A stretch of 64,000 nucleotides of DNA, taken from NCBI RefSeq assembly GCF_028769735.1, contig NC_088179.1, positions 124,001-188,000 on the forward strand, in the 5' to 3' direction. Positions within the stretch are counted from its first letter, which is position 1, and every line of letters starts with the position of its first letter. The notes below the pieces were generated by a model that ran no database searches, had not been told where the DNA came from, and worked only from the letters and a program-made list of their open reading frames with translations. A program made the translations under genes and the position numbers. The DNA comes from Zonotrichia leucophrys gambelii (Eukaryota > Chordata > Aves > Passeriformes > Passerellidae). Positions 1 through 12,989 of this stretch are shown here, piece after piece.

Positions 1-2140
1 TCTAGAGTCTGGCAAGGTTTTCAGCCTTGCCACCCATCTTTTAAGATCAGGCAGTAACATGAAGGAATCCTGCACCATTTACTAATGTGTTCTCTTTCTT
101 ACCTTGAGACTTTCCAAAGAGACCACGTGGGGCTTGTGCTTTGTAGGATGAATAAACAAAGCTTAAATGCCATGCAGTCCTGAGATGTTCTTGTTTTGCT
201 AAGTTTTTCCCCCTGCTTCTTATGTGTAATACAGATTTATGCCTTGCTTACTTTAAAAGGTCGTGCTAGTGCCAAAAACTACCACAGCACATGAATGAAG
301 TGAATGAATGCTGTGTAACAGAGAAGATCTTTCAATTTAGGCTCCTTAAAAGCTCTAGTATTTAGTTTAAAATTCCAACAGTTAATGAGCAATTTTTGAG
401 AAGGGATGTCCTTGTTAGGAATTCAATAGCTCTACTCTTTCAATTATCAAGTAAAATCACACTCATGCTTGAATACCTAGGAGCAAAAATGGGTACAAGC
501 CACAAGCACAAGAACATCCTTTGAAAAGGTCACTTTTAAAAGACATTCCAGAGTGCAATACAAGGCAGCTGTGTTACCTCCCCCAAGAGCCTGACATGTT
601 TTCAGTCCTTTTAAACATAATTCTGGGGAAATGAACAGGCTTCATTTTTCTCCTCAGCTTTGCAGAGAACTTAGCCCTTGGAACACAGGTACTCCTGTTT
701 TATGGTACCCAAATTTTGACATTTATTCTAATTATCTGTGCTGGGAGTACAGGTACAGCCTTCCTGGCCAGTCAAAGGAGAGAAGGCCTCCCCTGGAAGG
801 TGATAAAAGCATGTCAAACAGGAGCCTCTCTCTCTGTTAACAATATAAAAAGCCTGAAGTTCTATCCTGAGCTGCTGTTACAGCTGTGATGGACTGAAGT
901 TGCCCATTAGCTCAGATTTAGAGTGAATTAGTATGAATATACATCCCTGTGCCTAAGCACCTTAAAACGCAATGCTAGAAAAAAATCAGTTATGATTCAC
1001 AAATTGTACATTCTTATCCATTATGCTCATATATACATAGGTACATCTGTGTGTGTGTTTTTGAAAGTTTTCCCCCTTCATTTGCTCCTCAGTGTAACCA
1101 AAGGTTGGATGGGACTTTTCAAGGCACCAAAGGGCATGGAGCTGATGGGAAGGGATCAACTCACTGCTGCACTTTCTACTCCTCTAGATCTACACTTATG
1201 GCAAGGAAAGAAAAACACATCTTTTGTTAGAAGCAGATGACAGTGAGTTTGGGAGGAGCTGCCTTTTTTTTAAATTTCAGTTATTATCTATATTTTGGAA
1301 TTTATTTCTACAAACTGTCACAATAGGTAATATTTGAGACACAGTGGGGAAAAAAATCACAGTATTCTGAAACTAAACAGCTTTAGGAAAAGCTGTAGTC
1401 ACAAGGATAACTGGTACTAACCAGACGACAGCTTAGAAAGAAAAAAGCACAGGACTTTGAAACTGATTCACATTAGTCCAAGACTTCAGACAGCAGGAAC
1501 ATCTACCACTTCTGCTTCCAAAGGATACTCCCAAGAAACTGCCCTCACTGCTCTGAGTGACAGCAGGAAAGGAAAAAAACAAATGATGGGGAGAAGTTAG
1601 TCTACGCTGTGATAATGTATAGATCCAGCATATAAGTTGGGTAAGATTGTTTTGCTCATCTTGGAAAAACTGAAAGGAATTAAAACTTAGCAAAGGTTTT
1701 ATGGGATAAAGAACCCTGTCGTGTCTCTGCAAGCTCATTTGAGGCTTTCCACTCTGAACTATGGGACAAAATGACCTAATTAAAAAAAAAATAAACCAAT
1801 GGAAAACAATGCCCAAAGGAACAAAGGCAAAGAATGTTCATTAGCCAAGTGTGTCCAGCTCAGCTTTACACAATGCCATATACTGGGGAAACCAGCTCCA
1901 CAGGGCTCTCAGGTGGACACAAGGAACTGGCAGATCTTCCCCTCACTTCTCAGGAAGAAGGAATCCAAGCCCCACATGTATTTGTTGCTCCTTTCCCAAT
2001 CTGAGACACGCAAACGGGCGCTTTGGGGAAGGGGGCCTTGCCAGAAACCAGCTGCTGCTGTTTCTCTGTGCTGTAAAAGAAAGCATGTGTGTTCCTGCAT
2101 GTGTGTGTGCATGGGCTTGGACAGAGAGAGAGGATGAAGT
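1..2140. other. Single-copy-looking non-coding DNA
   Basis: No repeat family, RNA gene or credible exon is recognised. There are two tiny (TG)n runs, near 1048-1057 and 2100-2110. The longest frames (127 aa minus, 129 aa plus) are low-complexity chance ORFs without domain features or a splice context. Confidence 0.5.
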
Positions 2141-2400
2141 AATGATTCCCACCCTCAAACCAGGCCAATTAACATTCCCTTGGAGGTTTTTAATTAAAGC
2201 GAATGTCTGCCCAACAAAGCAGGCCAGTCTGGGAGGTTGACATCTCATCTCCTCAAAAAAACACACACAGACACACCTCCCAGATAAAGGCTATTTATTA
2301 TCTGCTCCAGAGACTTTCTGGGATGCATTTCCCTCTTCTGGCCTCACTGTGGCCAAAGAGTCCCTTTCTTATCTGTCTGACAGGTCTATACAATGCTTAA
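2141..2400. promoter_or_regulatory. Candidate conserved non-coding element (weak)
   Basis: A motif-dense island. It contains CCAATTAA and TTTTAATTAAAG homeodomain-type cores near 2165-2200, several GATA-type cores (CAGATAAAGG, TTATCTG) between 2280 and 2375, and a CAGGT E-box-like site. Motif clustering alone is weak evidence; the call is inferred from texture and needs cross-species alignment. Confidence 0.22.
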
Positions 2401-4780
2401 TTGACTTGCCTGGGGTCTTGGGTTTTCTTCTTTAGGGAAAGCAGAGCTTTGGGGTGGTGATGGAGAGAGATCCCATCCTTTTGGCTTGTAATGAAAAGAG
2501 TCCCATAATAATGCCATCCATTTGCAACCATGACCCCCTAGATGATACTGTGTGGACAACTGTTTTCCTCCCAGCGGGAGCTGGGAAAAACACAGAGTTG
2601 AATTCTCAACTACTTTGGCTTTTGTTTCCCTAACACTGCAAAAATACAGCATTCAGAAGATGGAACTTGAATGCTGAAGCTGGATTTTGCAAACACCAAA
2701 ACTTTCAAAAAATGTCAGTCTTGCTCAGATGCAGGCATGGCTGCATCTTTTGAAGTTTGACACAAACTTCACTTAAGGAAGTTTGAGAAGAGTCAGCTAT
2801 TGCTGGAAGCCCACACAAATCCTAAATAACAGCTGAAGGTGCCTGAGCTGAGTGTACTGAATGCTCACAGACCCACAGGTGCGAACAACAAGAGCTCTCA
2901 GCCCCAAGCCATGGCAGCACTGCCCTTATTAATGCCTTGGGCAGATGCAAGGATTCTGCCAAAAGAGTCTGGGATTCATTACATTTTTCCAGAGCAGCAC
3001 TGGATGGCAGCATGGACCCTGAGCATGGTCTGATGGGAAGAGGTGAGCCACGTGAAGAGCCCATGGCTGCCAGCAGGACCCACACTGCCCTCTCCTCTCC
3101 TCCCCACCCTGACACATGAGCTCTTGCCCTCTCCTCCTGCACCAGCACACACCTGATGTCCCCCTGAGCCATGTCAGCACATTAAGTTTTATGTGCAAGC
3201 CCACAAAAAGTCAGGGAGCTATTTGCACCCCCATTGTTTTTTCAAAAGCGGAGTTTTTTCCCAAGTTTAGTGAGGCAAAGCCACTCACAGAGATGGCAAC
3301 CATGACCTTGAGTCAGTGCAAAGGGACAGGCATGCACAGAGTGGGGAATGGAAGACACAAAGCCACGTCTGCCTCTTGGACAGCAAATCATTAATTGTCA
3401 CTCCAGCTCAGACTTTCTGAAGTGACCAAATCCCCCAGGAATTGGTCCCAAACATCTGGCCCACAGCAGACTCATCCAAAACTTTGCCATAAACATAGTC
3501 TCAGGAACTGCAGGTGAGAACATGCATTTATAAAATGATCAAGGCTAGCCTGTGTGGTCCCTGGCTCCCCCTGCTCCCCCATCCTTCCAGCAGCCAGGAC
3601 ACACTGCTCCTGCCCTATGCTTGCAGCTCTGACAAGGGGCAGACCAAGGAAGAAGTGAGGAGATGAGGGAGTTTGCATCACTTGCCTCTTTTGGCTGCTG
3701 CTGTACCAGACATCAGTTAACTCACTGCACCTGGTGAAATCTGATTGCTAAAAATCTGTTTCTCTTTCCTAAAAGAAGAGGAACTTTGGTAACCCTGCTG
3801 GAAGAAGGGCAGCCCACCTCACCCACACCTTGCCCCAAGAAATTATTTTGTCTTTGAGTCTGTGGTTATAAGCCTCAATTTTCCCTAAGGATCTATGTGG
3901 AAATGGAGCAGCCGAGGAAGAGTGCTCGAGGAGGGAGGGCTTGAGGGAGCCTTCCCCTTCTTCCCCCTCATGGCTGTAGGGCAGCACTTTGGAGAGGCTG
4001 CTGACAGCACAGGGAATGAGCCATGTGTTGCCACAGGGTAGGTGACAGCAGAGCACTTACCATATGTGAACATCTGCGAGATTCATGGGCCTTCAGTACA
4101 CCCTTGGGCTGGGAGAGGTCTGTACACACTGCTGACTGTAGGGAATAAATCCTGGAAATTCTCAGTAGCAAGCAAGGAAGACTAGGATTCTGCTAGCTAC
4201 TTGCAGTTCAGAGAACTGGTCACTAGTAGTTTGTACTGGGAGTAAGAAACTGTTCCCATGACTTGCATTCCCTAAATACACTTAGTATTTAGAATTCACT
4301 GCCTAGCTGCTGCATTAAAATCAATGTTCATAATTACATAACAATAGGGAGAAAAGAGAAAGAGACAGGAACTCTGAGTGCATGCTATGGAAGCACCCAG
4401 ATAATGTAATAAATCCAAGAGGAAATCTGCAATTAAGAATGAGGACATTACATAAACTATATCTCTAAAGACAACTCAGTAGCTCTTCTATCTTGCATTC
4501 TGAAATTAAAAGATGCTGCTCCTGCACAGCAGCAGAGCTTCCCTTGCTGTTCTCATGCAGCAATGTAATTCCATACCCCAGAACTCTGTCCCAAGCTCAG
4601 AGTTCTACACTGTGTGCATACACCAACCAGTCTCTTCCCAAAGTTTTAAATACACAGCAGAGCTTTCTACAGGTCCCTGTCCTCACACAGCATCTTGAAT
4701 ATACCTAAAGGCAGACAAAATATACTGAGATTCTCAGATGAAAGTGTAAAAATGTAAAGAATAATAATTATAAACAAAGA
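2401..4780. other. Non-coding DNA, nothing recognised
   Basis: AT-moderate unique sequence. Short frames on both strands carry no family signature. One minus-strand ATG|GTAAGT donor-like match lies near 4060 without a convincing exon behind it. Confidence 0.45.
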
Positions 4781-5420
4781 TAAAGTCCGTTTCAACAGAT
4801 AAATGCATCATATATTCCACGTTTGTTTATTAATATATGGTAATTAAATCCCTCTAGCACTAATGCTGACTTGGCCTGGAACCAAAGCAGCTGTCTTGGG
4901 GGATTCTCTGCATGGTACTCCCTCTTAAATACACTAAAAGCAGACACTTATCCACTTTTAGGCCTTTTATAGTGTTTGCATGGACAAAAATAGAGAAAGA
5001 GGCAAAGCTGGGAGGCATGGGGAGAAAAGAATAAAAACAAAAAAAAGCGGAGCAGCCTGGAAGTCAGGAGGAGCGAGTTCCCGCCGCCCAGCCCCGGGGG
5101 TGCTTTCTGAGCCTCTCAATGGCGATTCACAGAGCCGAGGCTTACTGCAGGAAAGCAGCCTAAAGAGATTATCCAAGTTTGCAATTGTATATTGCTTTGG
5201 TTATTTTACATGCAGCTTCTGATGTCCATTTCTATTGCAGAGACAGAACTAAAAAGCTCGGCTTTGTTTGCTCCCCCTCAGCAATGGGGATGAGGGGAGG
5301 AGGCTTTTATCAATGTTGCCATGCAAAAAATAGTTCGTAATCTCTCTAAAGTCCAGCCTTACTTCTCTTTGTCACTTGGCCTTTGTCTGCTGGTATTTCA
5401 AATCTAAAAAATTCCAAAAT
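4781..5420. promoter_or_regulatory. Candidate conserved non-coding element (weak)
   Basis: An AT-rich stretch with TTTATTAATATATGGTAATT near 4825-4845 is followed by a GC-richer block (5040-5110) with several CpGs, unlike the CpG-poor surroundings. A stretch at 5220-5350 then combines AT-rich and G-rich motifs. The 80-aa plus frame at 4980-5222 has no recognisable domain. Regulatory function is inference only. Confidence 0.2.
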
Positions 5421-8400
5421 GGTTTCCAATGTACACTTTAATGGGGACGCTTTAATCTGACACTGAGTCCTGTTATTCAGCCTCTAAAGCTGTACCTTGA
5501 CTTGAGCCAAAGAAAGTGCAAGGAGCCAGGAACAGTGACAACAAATATTCTGAAGAACAAAATTATCTGTGCAGAAAATACAGCAAATGAATAATTAATA
5601 ATGAATTTGGAACTCTGCATCGAGCAATATATGCAGCACTGTATTTGTAAACTTTGCAGAAAAAAAGGAAACTTAAGATCAAAAATGTTGGTCTCAAAAT
5701 TCAAGTATGTTAACCATTGGTTTGCCTGTTACAAATAATTAAAAGCTAAGTTTAAGAAAATAAGTCACTCAGGCAGAAAGGCTCTCATTATTACAGGTGC
5801 AGCTGAGAACCTCCTTCCCCAAAAAGATTTCTGTGTCAGAGAAACATCCTCTCTTGCCATCTGAAAGACTGAAGAACTGCTGCATGAGGTACAACAAAGG
5901 GACATTCCTAACATTATTACTTTGTCTTCAGAAGGATCAGCCCTCCCCTTATGCTGGTCTTGTGGTTCTGTGGCTAAGTTCACCCTCCTGACTGTGTACC
6001 ATGTGGTTAAACCAGTTTATCTGGAGGTGAAGAGTTCACCATTTCTAAAACTTCTCTCCTGTGACCACTTCCAACTCTCTCTGACCTACTTCTCCTAAAG
6101 GGTTCAATTTATAATGTATAAAAGTAACTTCCTTATAAAGCTTCCAAAACCCTACTAAAGGGCCTACAGCCTTTACTGGCATTTACTAAAAGCTCTCTGG
6201 ATCTTGTACCTGCCTTCCTGGCTCTGAAGGTTGGCTCTGGCTCCGGCTCCATCCCTGTGTGCAAAAGTGAAGGTAACAATTTGTTGCTAAATGTCAACAT
6301 TATTTTTCATACCATGCAGGGCAGTCAAAGTATTTTCAAGTATGTGAAGTAGCAATATTGGGGCAAGGGATTTCATGAACCATCCTGTCACATTGTTTTA
6401 TATTAATGGATTATATTAGTGCAAGCTGACTCTGTCAGTGAGATATTGGTCTCCAAGCTGCATCCATATGTGTAACAGAGCATAGGAAGATACAGAGAGA
6501 TTGAGGTCACATTGAATAAACAAGAATAAGCACAAAGTTCAAACCTCTCTGGGTCTGCGGATGGCTATTTCCAACCCTGCAAACTGAAGCAGCCATGAAA
6601 GAACCACCTGAGACTTGGGAAGCTGGATACAGCCCCCAGTGCAACACAGAGAGTGCCCAGAGCAGGGGAGATGATGATTTCATCTCAGTTTTCCAAATCT
6701 TGATGCACTAAAAATCAATCCACAGGCCACAGCTCTTAAGGAAATCAGGGTTCATCAGTTCTGCTGCTCACAAAGTGACTTCTGTGCAAAGGCAATAGTC
6801 TGGAACAAGGCTTTTTTTCTCATACAACATCCCCTAAATGCTGCCACTGGCAGCTTCTGCTGAAAATGGCACTGTTTCATTGCATCTCCTTCATCACACA
6901 GGAAAAAACAATAACTTCCACTGAAGTCACTGTTCCTGGAATCTGAATTTCCTTTGCCTAGCACACACTGTAGAATAAGCAGAGTGACAGTATGGTGTGT
7001 CAACTAAAGTAAACTAAACTAGCACAGCTCAATTCTTTTTGTATCTTTTACAATAGTTGAAGCTAAAAATAAATGTCAGCTACTGACATACCAAGCACTA
7101 ATCAGAGTCTGCCCTTTTTTACTTCAGGAGAACTTACAGCATTTTGTTTGCTTTTTGTCAGAAAATTTCCAATCTTAAATCTTACATCTGCTAAGGTTAA
7201 TAAATCTCACTGTGTCATCTCGTTCTGCTCCTTGTTCCTCCTTTTCTCTCTGTGCTCATGCATGTTTGGAGAGCTGTGCCACCATTATTTATGACATTAC
7301 CAACCCTCTTGTCTGTTCAGACATTTTTATGGCCCATGGCCACATTCCAAAGCACAGCGTTAAGGGGCTTAATGGCTGTGGCAGGCAACTTTTCAGATAT
7401 CACACATGTGTCAGCCTAATATTTTAATCATGCTGTGCTTCAGGTACAACACTTTGCCCTCAGGTTACAGCATACTGATATATGTTTCAACAACTCTTTG
7501 CCTCAGGAGGGCTTAATCAAAATTTATAGTGGGGCAGTGCATTCTGTTCAAGGGCATGAGCAGGCATGAATCTTGCACCTTGAGCTGCATCATCCTGCTT
7601 GGAGCTGGCTTTTCCTGCATGGAAACAGTTAACACACCTGGGTGAGCAGTAGTTTAAGAGCTGGCTCCCATTCCCAGCACTCCCAATTAAAGAGTGTTTT
7701 CTAATCTGCTTGCAGCTGGTGTGGCAGGCAGGGATGGAGCTGTCCTTGAGCAGAGTGTGAGCTCTGAGAGTCTCCTTGAGTGAGAGGAGCAGGGGGTGAT
7801 GGGGAACGAGGCACAGCCACCCTCAGCTCTGGCAGGGGGTTGCGTTTCTGAGAGTTACTCACCTAGGTGACTCTGCTCGTGTCTCCAGCATTTAATAAGA
7901 TATTAAAATAGAAGCAGCTTGGATTAAAACCTGTCAGTTCACACAGAAACACAAGCCACAGCCTAAGCAGAATGTCCTAAAGCTGCAGGCAAGGCCCTGA
8001 CTTGATCCTTTCACTGCCATCTGGCCATTTCCAAGCTCTGGTGCCAGTGCCTTTTAAAAGGCAACAGAGACTGTGGAAAGCCTTGAGGCATGGACACATA
8101 CCCAGCTAGTGTCACTTCTAAGCTCTGAAGGCACGGTTATAACAATCATCTTTTAACTGATGGGGGCTGTTCCCCAGAAATCCCAAAATACCTCACATGC
8201 ATTTTCCCCTGCCATCTGCCCAGCCTACCACACTCCATAATTATGCTGTGCTCAAAGGTTGGCCCTGATTGTGCTGAGGTGAGGCATGAAAAGGGGAATT
8301 AAGTCTCCTGACTTGAAAGCTTTGTAGGAAGGACTGATCCAAGGTCAGGCACACACATCTCTTTCCACAATGCCCAACGGAAAAAAATGAACTGCAGATT

Positions 8401-9540
8401 AAGAGAATGGCCAACAACATGATTGTTGTTATCTTTTTTCAATCTTTTAAAAACAAAACTTGCACTAAAATTAAAATAAAGTATGCAAGCAGCAAAGAAA
8501 TGCCTCCGGACATTTGGAACCAATTGACCACGTGCTTCAATATCTAAATTCAGACTGGCTCAAACGAGAAGCCTGAGTCCAAAACACCCTAACAGAGAAG
8601 AGAAGCATGCTCAGACAGACCCCATTTGGAGAAGACCTTTCCAGAAACTAATTCCTGGGGTGACATTTAACACCAATATAATGACAAAAACTTGCATTCA
8701 CAAAGCTATTTTCTGCCTCAGGCTGCAAACACACCTGCCTGCAAGCTCCTGTGACTATCAAAGCTGGAACCTGTTGCTCTTTCTACTGTAGAGTCTAGTG
8801 CAAATTCACATTTCTTCAGAGTATTTCAGATACAGGCTCATATTTAAATGAGAATGTGACATATTGCTTGCTTAAAAACCAAATTAATTTGCACTACAAT
8901 ACAAAATAAACAAAATCAAAAGGGCACTGTTTAAATGTTACAGAACAAAAGAGGTACCAGTTTTACCTGTCTTCTATTTTTATCAGCCTTCAGAAATTGA
9001 AAAATCACTACAAGAATATAGTACTGACTGCTGTTGCTCCTTGTGTCCCTGCATGCCAGCCTTCAACTGCAGCTGCTGATCTTACAGCAGAAACTCTGAC
9101 AGACCAAAAATCCTGGACTGTCTTTCTGCTGTGGCTGTCCAGCTCCCCAGCACAGCCAGAGCCTTCTGCTCCCTGGACTCCTGTGCAGCACTGCAATGGG
9201 AACATTGGCAGCAGAACTGAAGACAGTTGAAGACACACAGCTCATGTACACTGACATCTCAGTTCCTGCTCCAGAACCTCCCACAGTGCAAAATGAATAT
9301 GGGTAAAAGAAAAAAAAGGGGAAAAAAAAAGTCATGTGCTCTCTGCATTTGTGACATTAGAAATGTACAATGAATGTTCCAGACCAAACCATTATTCCTC
9401 AATGAGAAGGAGAAGCTGGAGGCAATGACTGAGAAAGAAGGAAGCCCCCAAAGTTTTCTTGCTGGGAAACTGCATGGCACCAAGGCAGCAGTCAGCACAG
9501 CTTGACTGCAACCACAACTCTGACTCTGAATGGGACAGAG
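5421..9540. other. Non-coding DNA, nothing recognised
   Basis: Unique-looking sequence without LTR, CR1 or RNA-gene signatures. All frames are below 140 aa and low complexity. The 136-aa minus frame at 9259-9669 is driven by A-runs read as phenylalanine on the opposite strand. Confidence 0.45.
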
Positions 9541-9563
9541 AAAAACCTCCTGGTCTTTGAGGG

Positions 9564-9579
9564 AAAAAAAAAAAAAAAA
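9564..9579. repeat. A16 homopolymer
   Basis: Sixteen consecutive A residues within an A-rich stretch. No polyadenylation signal or retroposon body is recognised directly upstream, so it is treated as a simple repeat. Confidence 0.85.
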
Positions 9580-12500
9580 CACCTCCAGCCTTGGTGGGAC
9601 AGAGAAAGGACTGTTCAGCCCCCAAAACAACAGCAGAGACAGGCCACTGAGGAGTGCTGCTCTCTGCAATGCTTGCAGCTCTTACAAAAAACTCTGCAGG
9701 AAAAAGAAAGTAATTCTTACAGCACAGAGAAATGCAGTGGTGGCAAACCCAGTCTCCCTCCCCTGCAGAAAGCTGCCTGCCGTTCTCAGGCTCCGCTCAG
9801 ATATGCCCTTCCCTGTGCTGCCTCTGAGATGAGACACTTCTGCCACCATCATCCTGATGCAGAGAAACTATCTCTGCCAAAAAATTGACAGAGAATTTCA
9901 GTCTTAATAATCATCCTGCCCTGCACTTCAGCCTGATCCACATCCCAGAAGCAAGATTAATCCACTAAGCCTCTCAGCTCCTAGAAACGATACTTACAGG
10001 CAAACAACTATCCCCACTCATTCTCTCACTCAGATGATAATCAGAAAAATGTCTGTATTTGGCTCACTATGACAAGCAGATTTGAAGGAACACAAGCTTG
10101 CTGGCTCTGGGATAAGCCTGCTTGCCCTATGCTTTAGCCTGGCAGCCTGGGGAAGAACAAGGCAGCCCCAGACGTCTTTTCCAACTTTAACATCTCTGTT
10201 TCTGTGGTCTGTGGTAGGGTTAATCAAGGTGGTTACACAAACCCTGATCACTGCACAGCCCAGCAGTGCAGGTGCCTCCATGGAAGGGGCAGTGATCATT
10301 CAGCTCTTTCCTTCTCCCAGACACAACAATCACAGGTGCTGCTCCACCTGACTTCAGTGGTTCCATCCTCTTAATGCATTCTTCTGAGCTGCAAAATTAC
10401 AAGTAGATCTGGAGAGTTTATGGATGTCTTGGCACCTTGGTGAACCAGAATCCATATTTACACTGAAGTCTGAAGCTAGATGGCTTGTCAGGAACCAGCT
10501 AAAGCCTCCCCTATAAAGAAATCAATACCTATGAAGCTTTATCTTGCCATACCTTGAGTATTTTGTTTAGTCTTTGCAAGGATAAGAAAAGGAGTGAATA
10601 AAGATATGAAACATAGTTGTCACACCATTTAATAAAGAACTGTCTATCAGTTATTCTTTTATTTTCCTTTTAGTTTTCCATTTTGAGGCAATTATGCTTT
10701 ATCCTACAAACTTCAACTTTTTTGTTCTTATTTAGAGTTTAAACCATTTCAATGATGAAGCTTATTTTTTATGTATTTATAATAAAATATTCAAGCTGTT
10801 ACAGGGAGCTAGTAAAAGCAGCAAACTTGCATATGTGGATAATATGCACAATTTCTGGTGGAAGAAAATTGTCTTTCAGTAATTCATTTTCCCTTGGAAT
10901 CAAAACAGCTGGAGAAAGACAGGTAATGAAATATATGCAGTGCACAGTTTGTGATAGTCTATGGCTGCTTCACATTAAGAAGAGGCTAATTAGAGTAGCA
11001 ATATAAAGGAGGTACCAGTGGAAACTACAAATAGTCATGCAGAAGGGAGAAATAACTTGTCCAGCCCTGCCATGCACTCACCAGGCCACGAGGCTGTACA
11101 GCTAGAACAGATGGCCAAGGAGTTATGTCCTCCTAAGTCTTAGTAAATCTTCCTCCAGCTTTGGCTTCAAATGCATAGTAAAACAGGTCAAAGCAAACCC
11201 TGCATTTCTGGGAGGGAAGGTGAAATTAAAAGACACAGGTAACTTAGCTCTGCTGTGGAAAGTTACAGTTTGGCTCAGCACCACCTCCATCTAACACTCC
11301 ATTTGGAGTCTATGTGCCATTTAATTCTAGACTCAAGAGCTTTCTAGATTTTTGCCCACTGAGGAAGGTGCATCATAACACTGTGTCTAGGAGATTTGGT
11401 TCATCGTGACACTGTTTCTAGGAGATTTGGCACATATGACACCTACACAGAGCCACAGCTTTAGAGGAAGCTGTGTCCTCCATTTGACAGGTGTAAAGAG
11501 AAGCCCTAGGAAGAAACTGCAGGCACCTCATTGCAGCAAAATGAAAATGCAAGTGGATGTACATAGGAGCAACAGGAGCAGGAGAAGAATTTGTTGTTAA
11601 TGTTTAGTTACCTGATAGCTGAGTGGGTTGGGAAGGACACACAGACATATTAGACCTTCATCTAAATGTCTGCCAGAATAAACACTTTTCTTTTAGCAGC
11701 TTCATGTTTTGTTCTTGCTCCTTTGGCGAAGTGCTTAAAATGTTTAGGGATTGACTGAGTATGGTCTGAAGGTCGCAGAGCATACAAGCCAGGCAGGTCA
11801 TTCAAGAAAACTGTGAACTCACAATTTTTTCTAATTTATTTCTTTGTACATTGCTCTGAGAAGCCTTGATTACTTCAACGTCTTCCTAAATCATGCTCTC
11901 AGGCATCTTTTGCAAACTCACACCTACATTTTGCAGTCTCAACAACAATCCATTCCACAGTGAACGGGGTAGTTTCTAACACATTCTCCCACTCCAGTTG
12001 GGCTTTTTTAAGGATAAAGAATCATTCAAAGGACTTTGCTATAACTAATCCTTCTATACCCTTCGAACAATAAAAATCAACAAGCTCAATAAAACTGATG
12101 GTAAAAAAACATAAGCCTGGGACAGCTGAGTTAAACAGAAGATTTTATAATAAACCCTCAGCCCTCCAGTGCTGAAATCCAACTACACAGGAGGGCTCCT
12201 TTTTCCTCCTTGCTTTTCTAAAGGCTTTCTTGATAAAGTTCTGTGACAGGACTAATTCTGTGTAACCAGAGTGTGCTCATTGAAATGCAACCCATCATTT
12301 CCTTCTAGGTGATTTGTTCTTAATATCTGTTGTGCATCAGGGTTTTGATACTTAGATGCACCCACTGTGCCATTGGGAGGGAGAAAAAACCTTATTAGCT
12401 GTACCAGAGATGATGAAAAGCAGAGAAATCAAAGGGGAAAGGACAGAAGGCTTTCTTTCCTTAGCCAGGACTGTTCCATATCCCCCATGACTCTCCAAAG

Positions 12501-12940
12501 CTGGGCCAGCACAGACAAGTTGGCACTTGGCGCCCTCAAGAAACAGGCTGGCAGTTTGGCACAAGGTTTTGAAAGACAGCCTGGGTTTGGATCCCATCCT
12601 TGCTCTCCAGCTGACACCTGACTTTGGACAGAGCTCAACAGGAAGCAAGGCATATGGAAAAAAAGCCTTGTCTAGGGAACAATGAGAAGCTAATAGAGAA
12701 ACCTAAATGAGACATGACTCAATTAATGAGAGCTGATGGGGCTAATGACTAAACAGATGGTATTCCTAAAAAAAAAGGCAAGGGAGAGGAAATATAGCTG
12801 TGATAATCGACCTGCTGTAGTGTAGATGGCAACTCTAATGCTGTCTCTTGCAGAGCACTGAAAGCTCTGAGGAAAAGGGAGTGCTCTTTGCCTCAACTTC
12901 AGTACAGAGCAACCTGAAAAAGGAGCTTACCTGGATTAAG
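9580..12940. other. Non-coding DNA, nothing firm
   Basis: No gene or repeat family is recognised. The stretch around 12,660-12,780 has several TAAT cores (CTAATAGAG, CAATTAATGAG, GCTAATGACTAAAC) and may belong to a regulatory island, but I cannot delimit it. Confidence 0.4.
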
Positions 12941-12989
12941 GCACCTCATCCCTCCTTCCCTTCCCATCCTACCTCCCTTCCCACCCTGC
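12941..12989 (+). other. Long polypyrimidine tract ending in CAG
   Basis: About 45 bases are almost entirely C/T and end in CCCACCCTGCAG. This has the form of a strong 3' splice acceptor on the plus strand. The bases that follow (GTGGAA) are not a good donor, and no open, family-like exon follows, so it may be a simple pyrimidine-rich repeat or a decoy acceptor. Confidence 0.35.

Noticed and set aside
9259..9669. 136-aa minus-strand membrane-like protein
   Set aside because: Phe-rich stretches come from A-runs on the plus strand; no start context or conservation argument.
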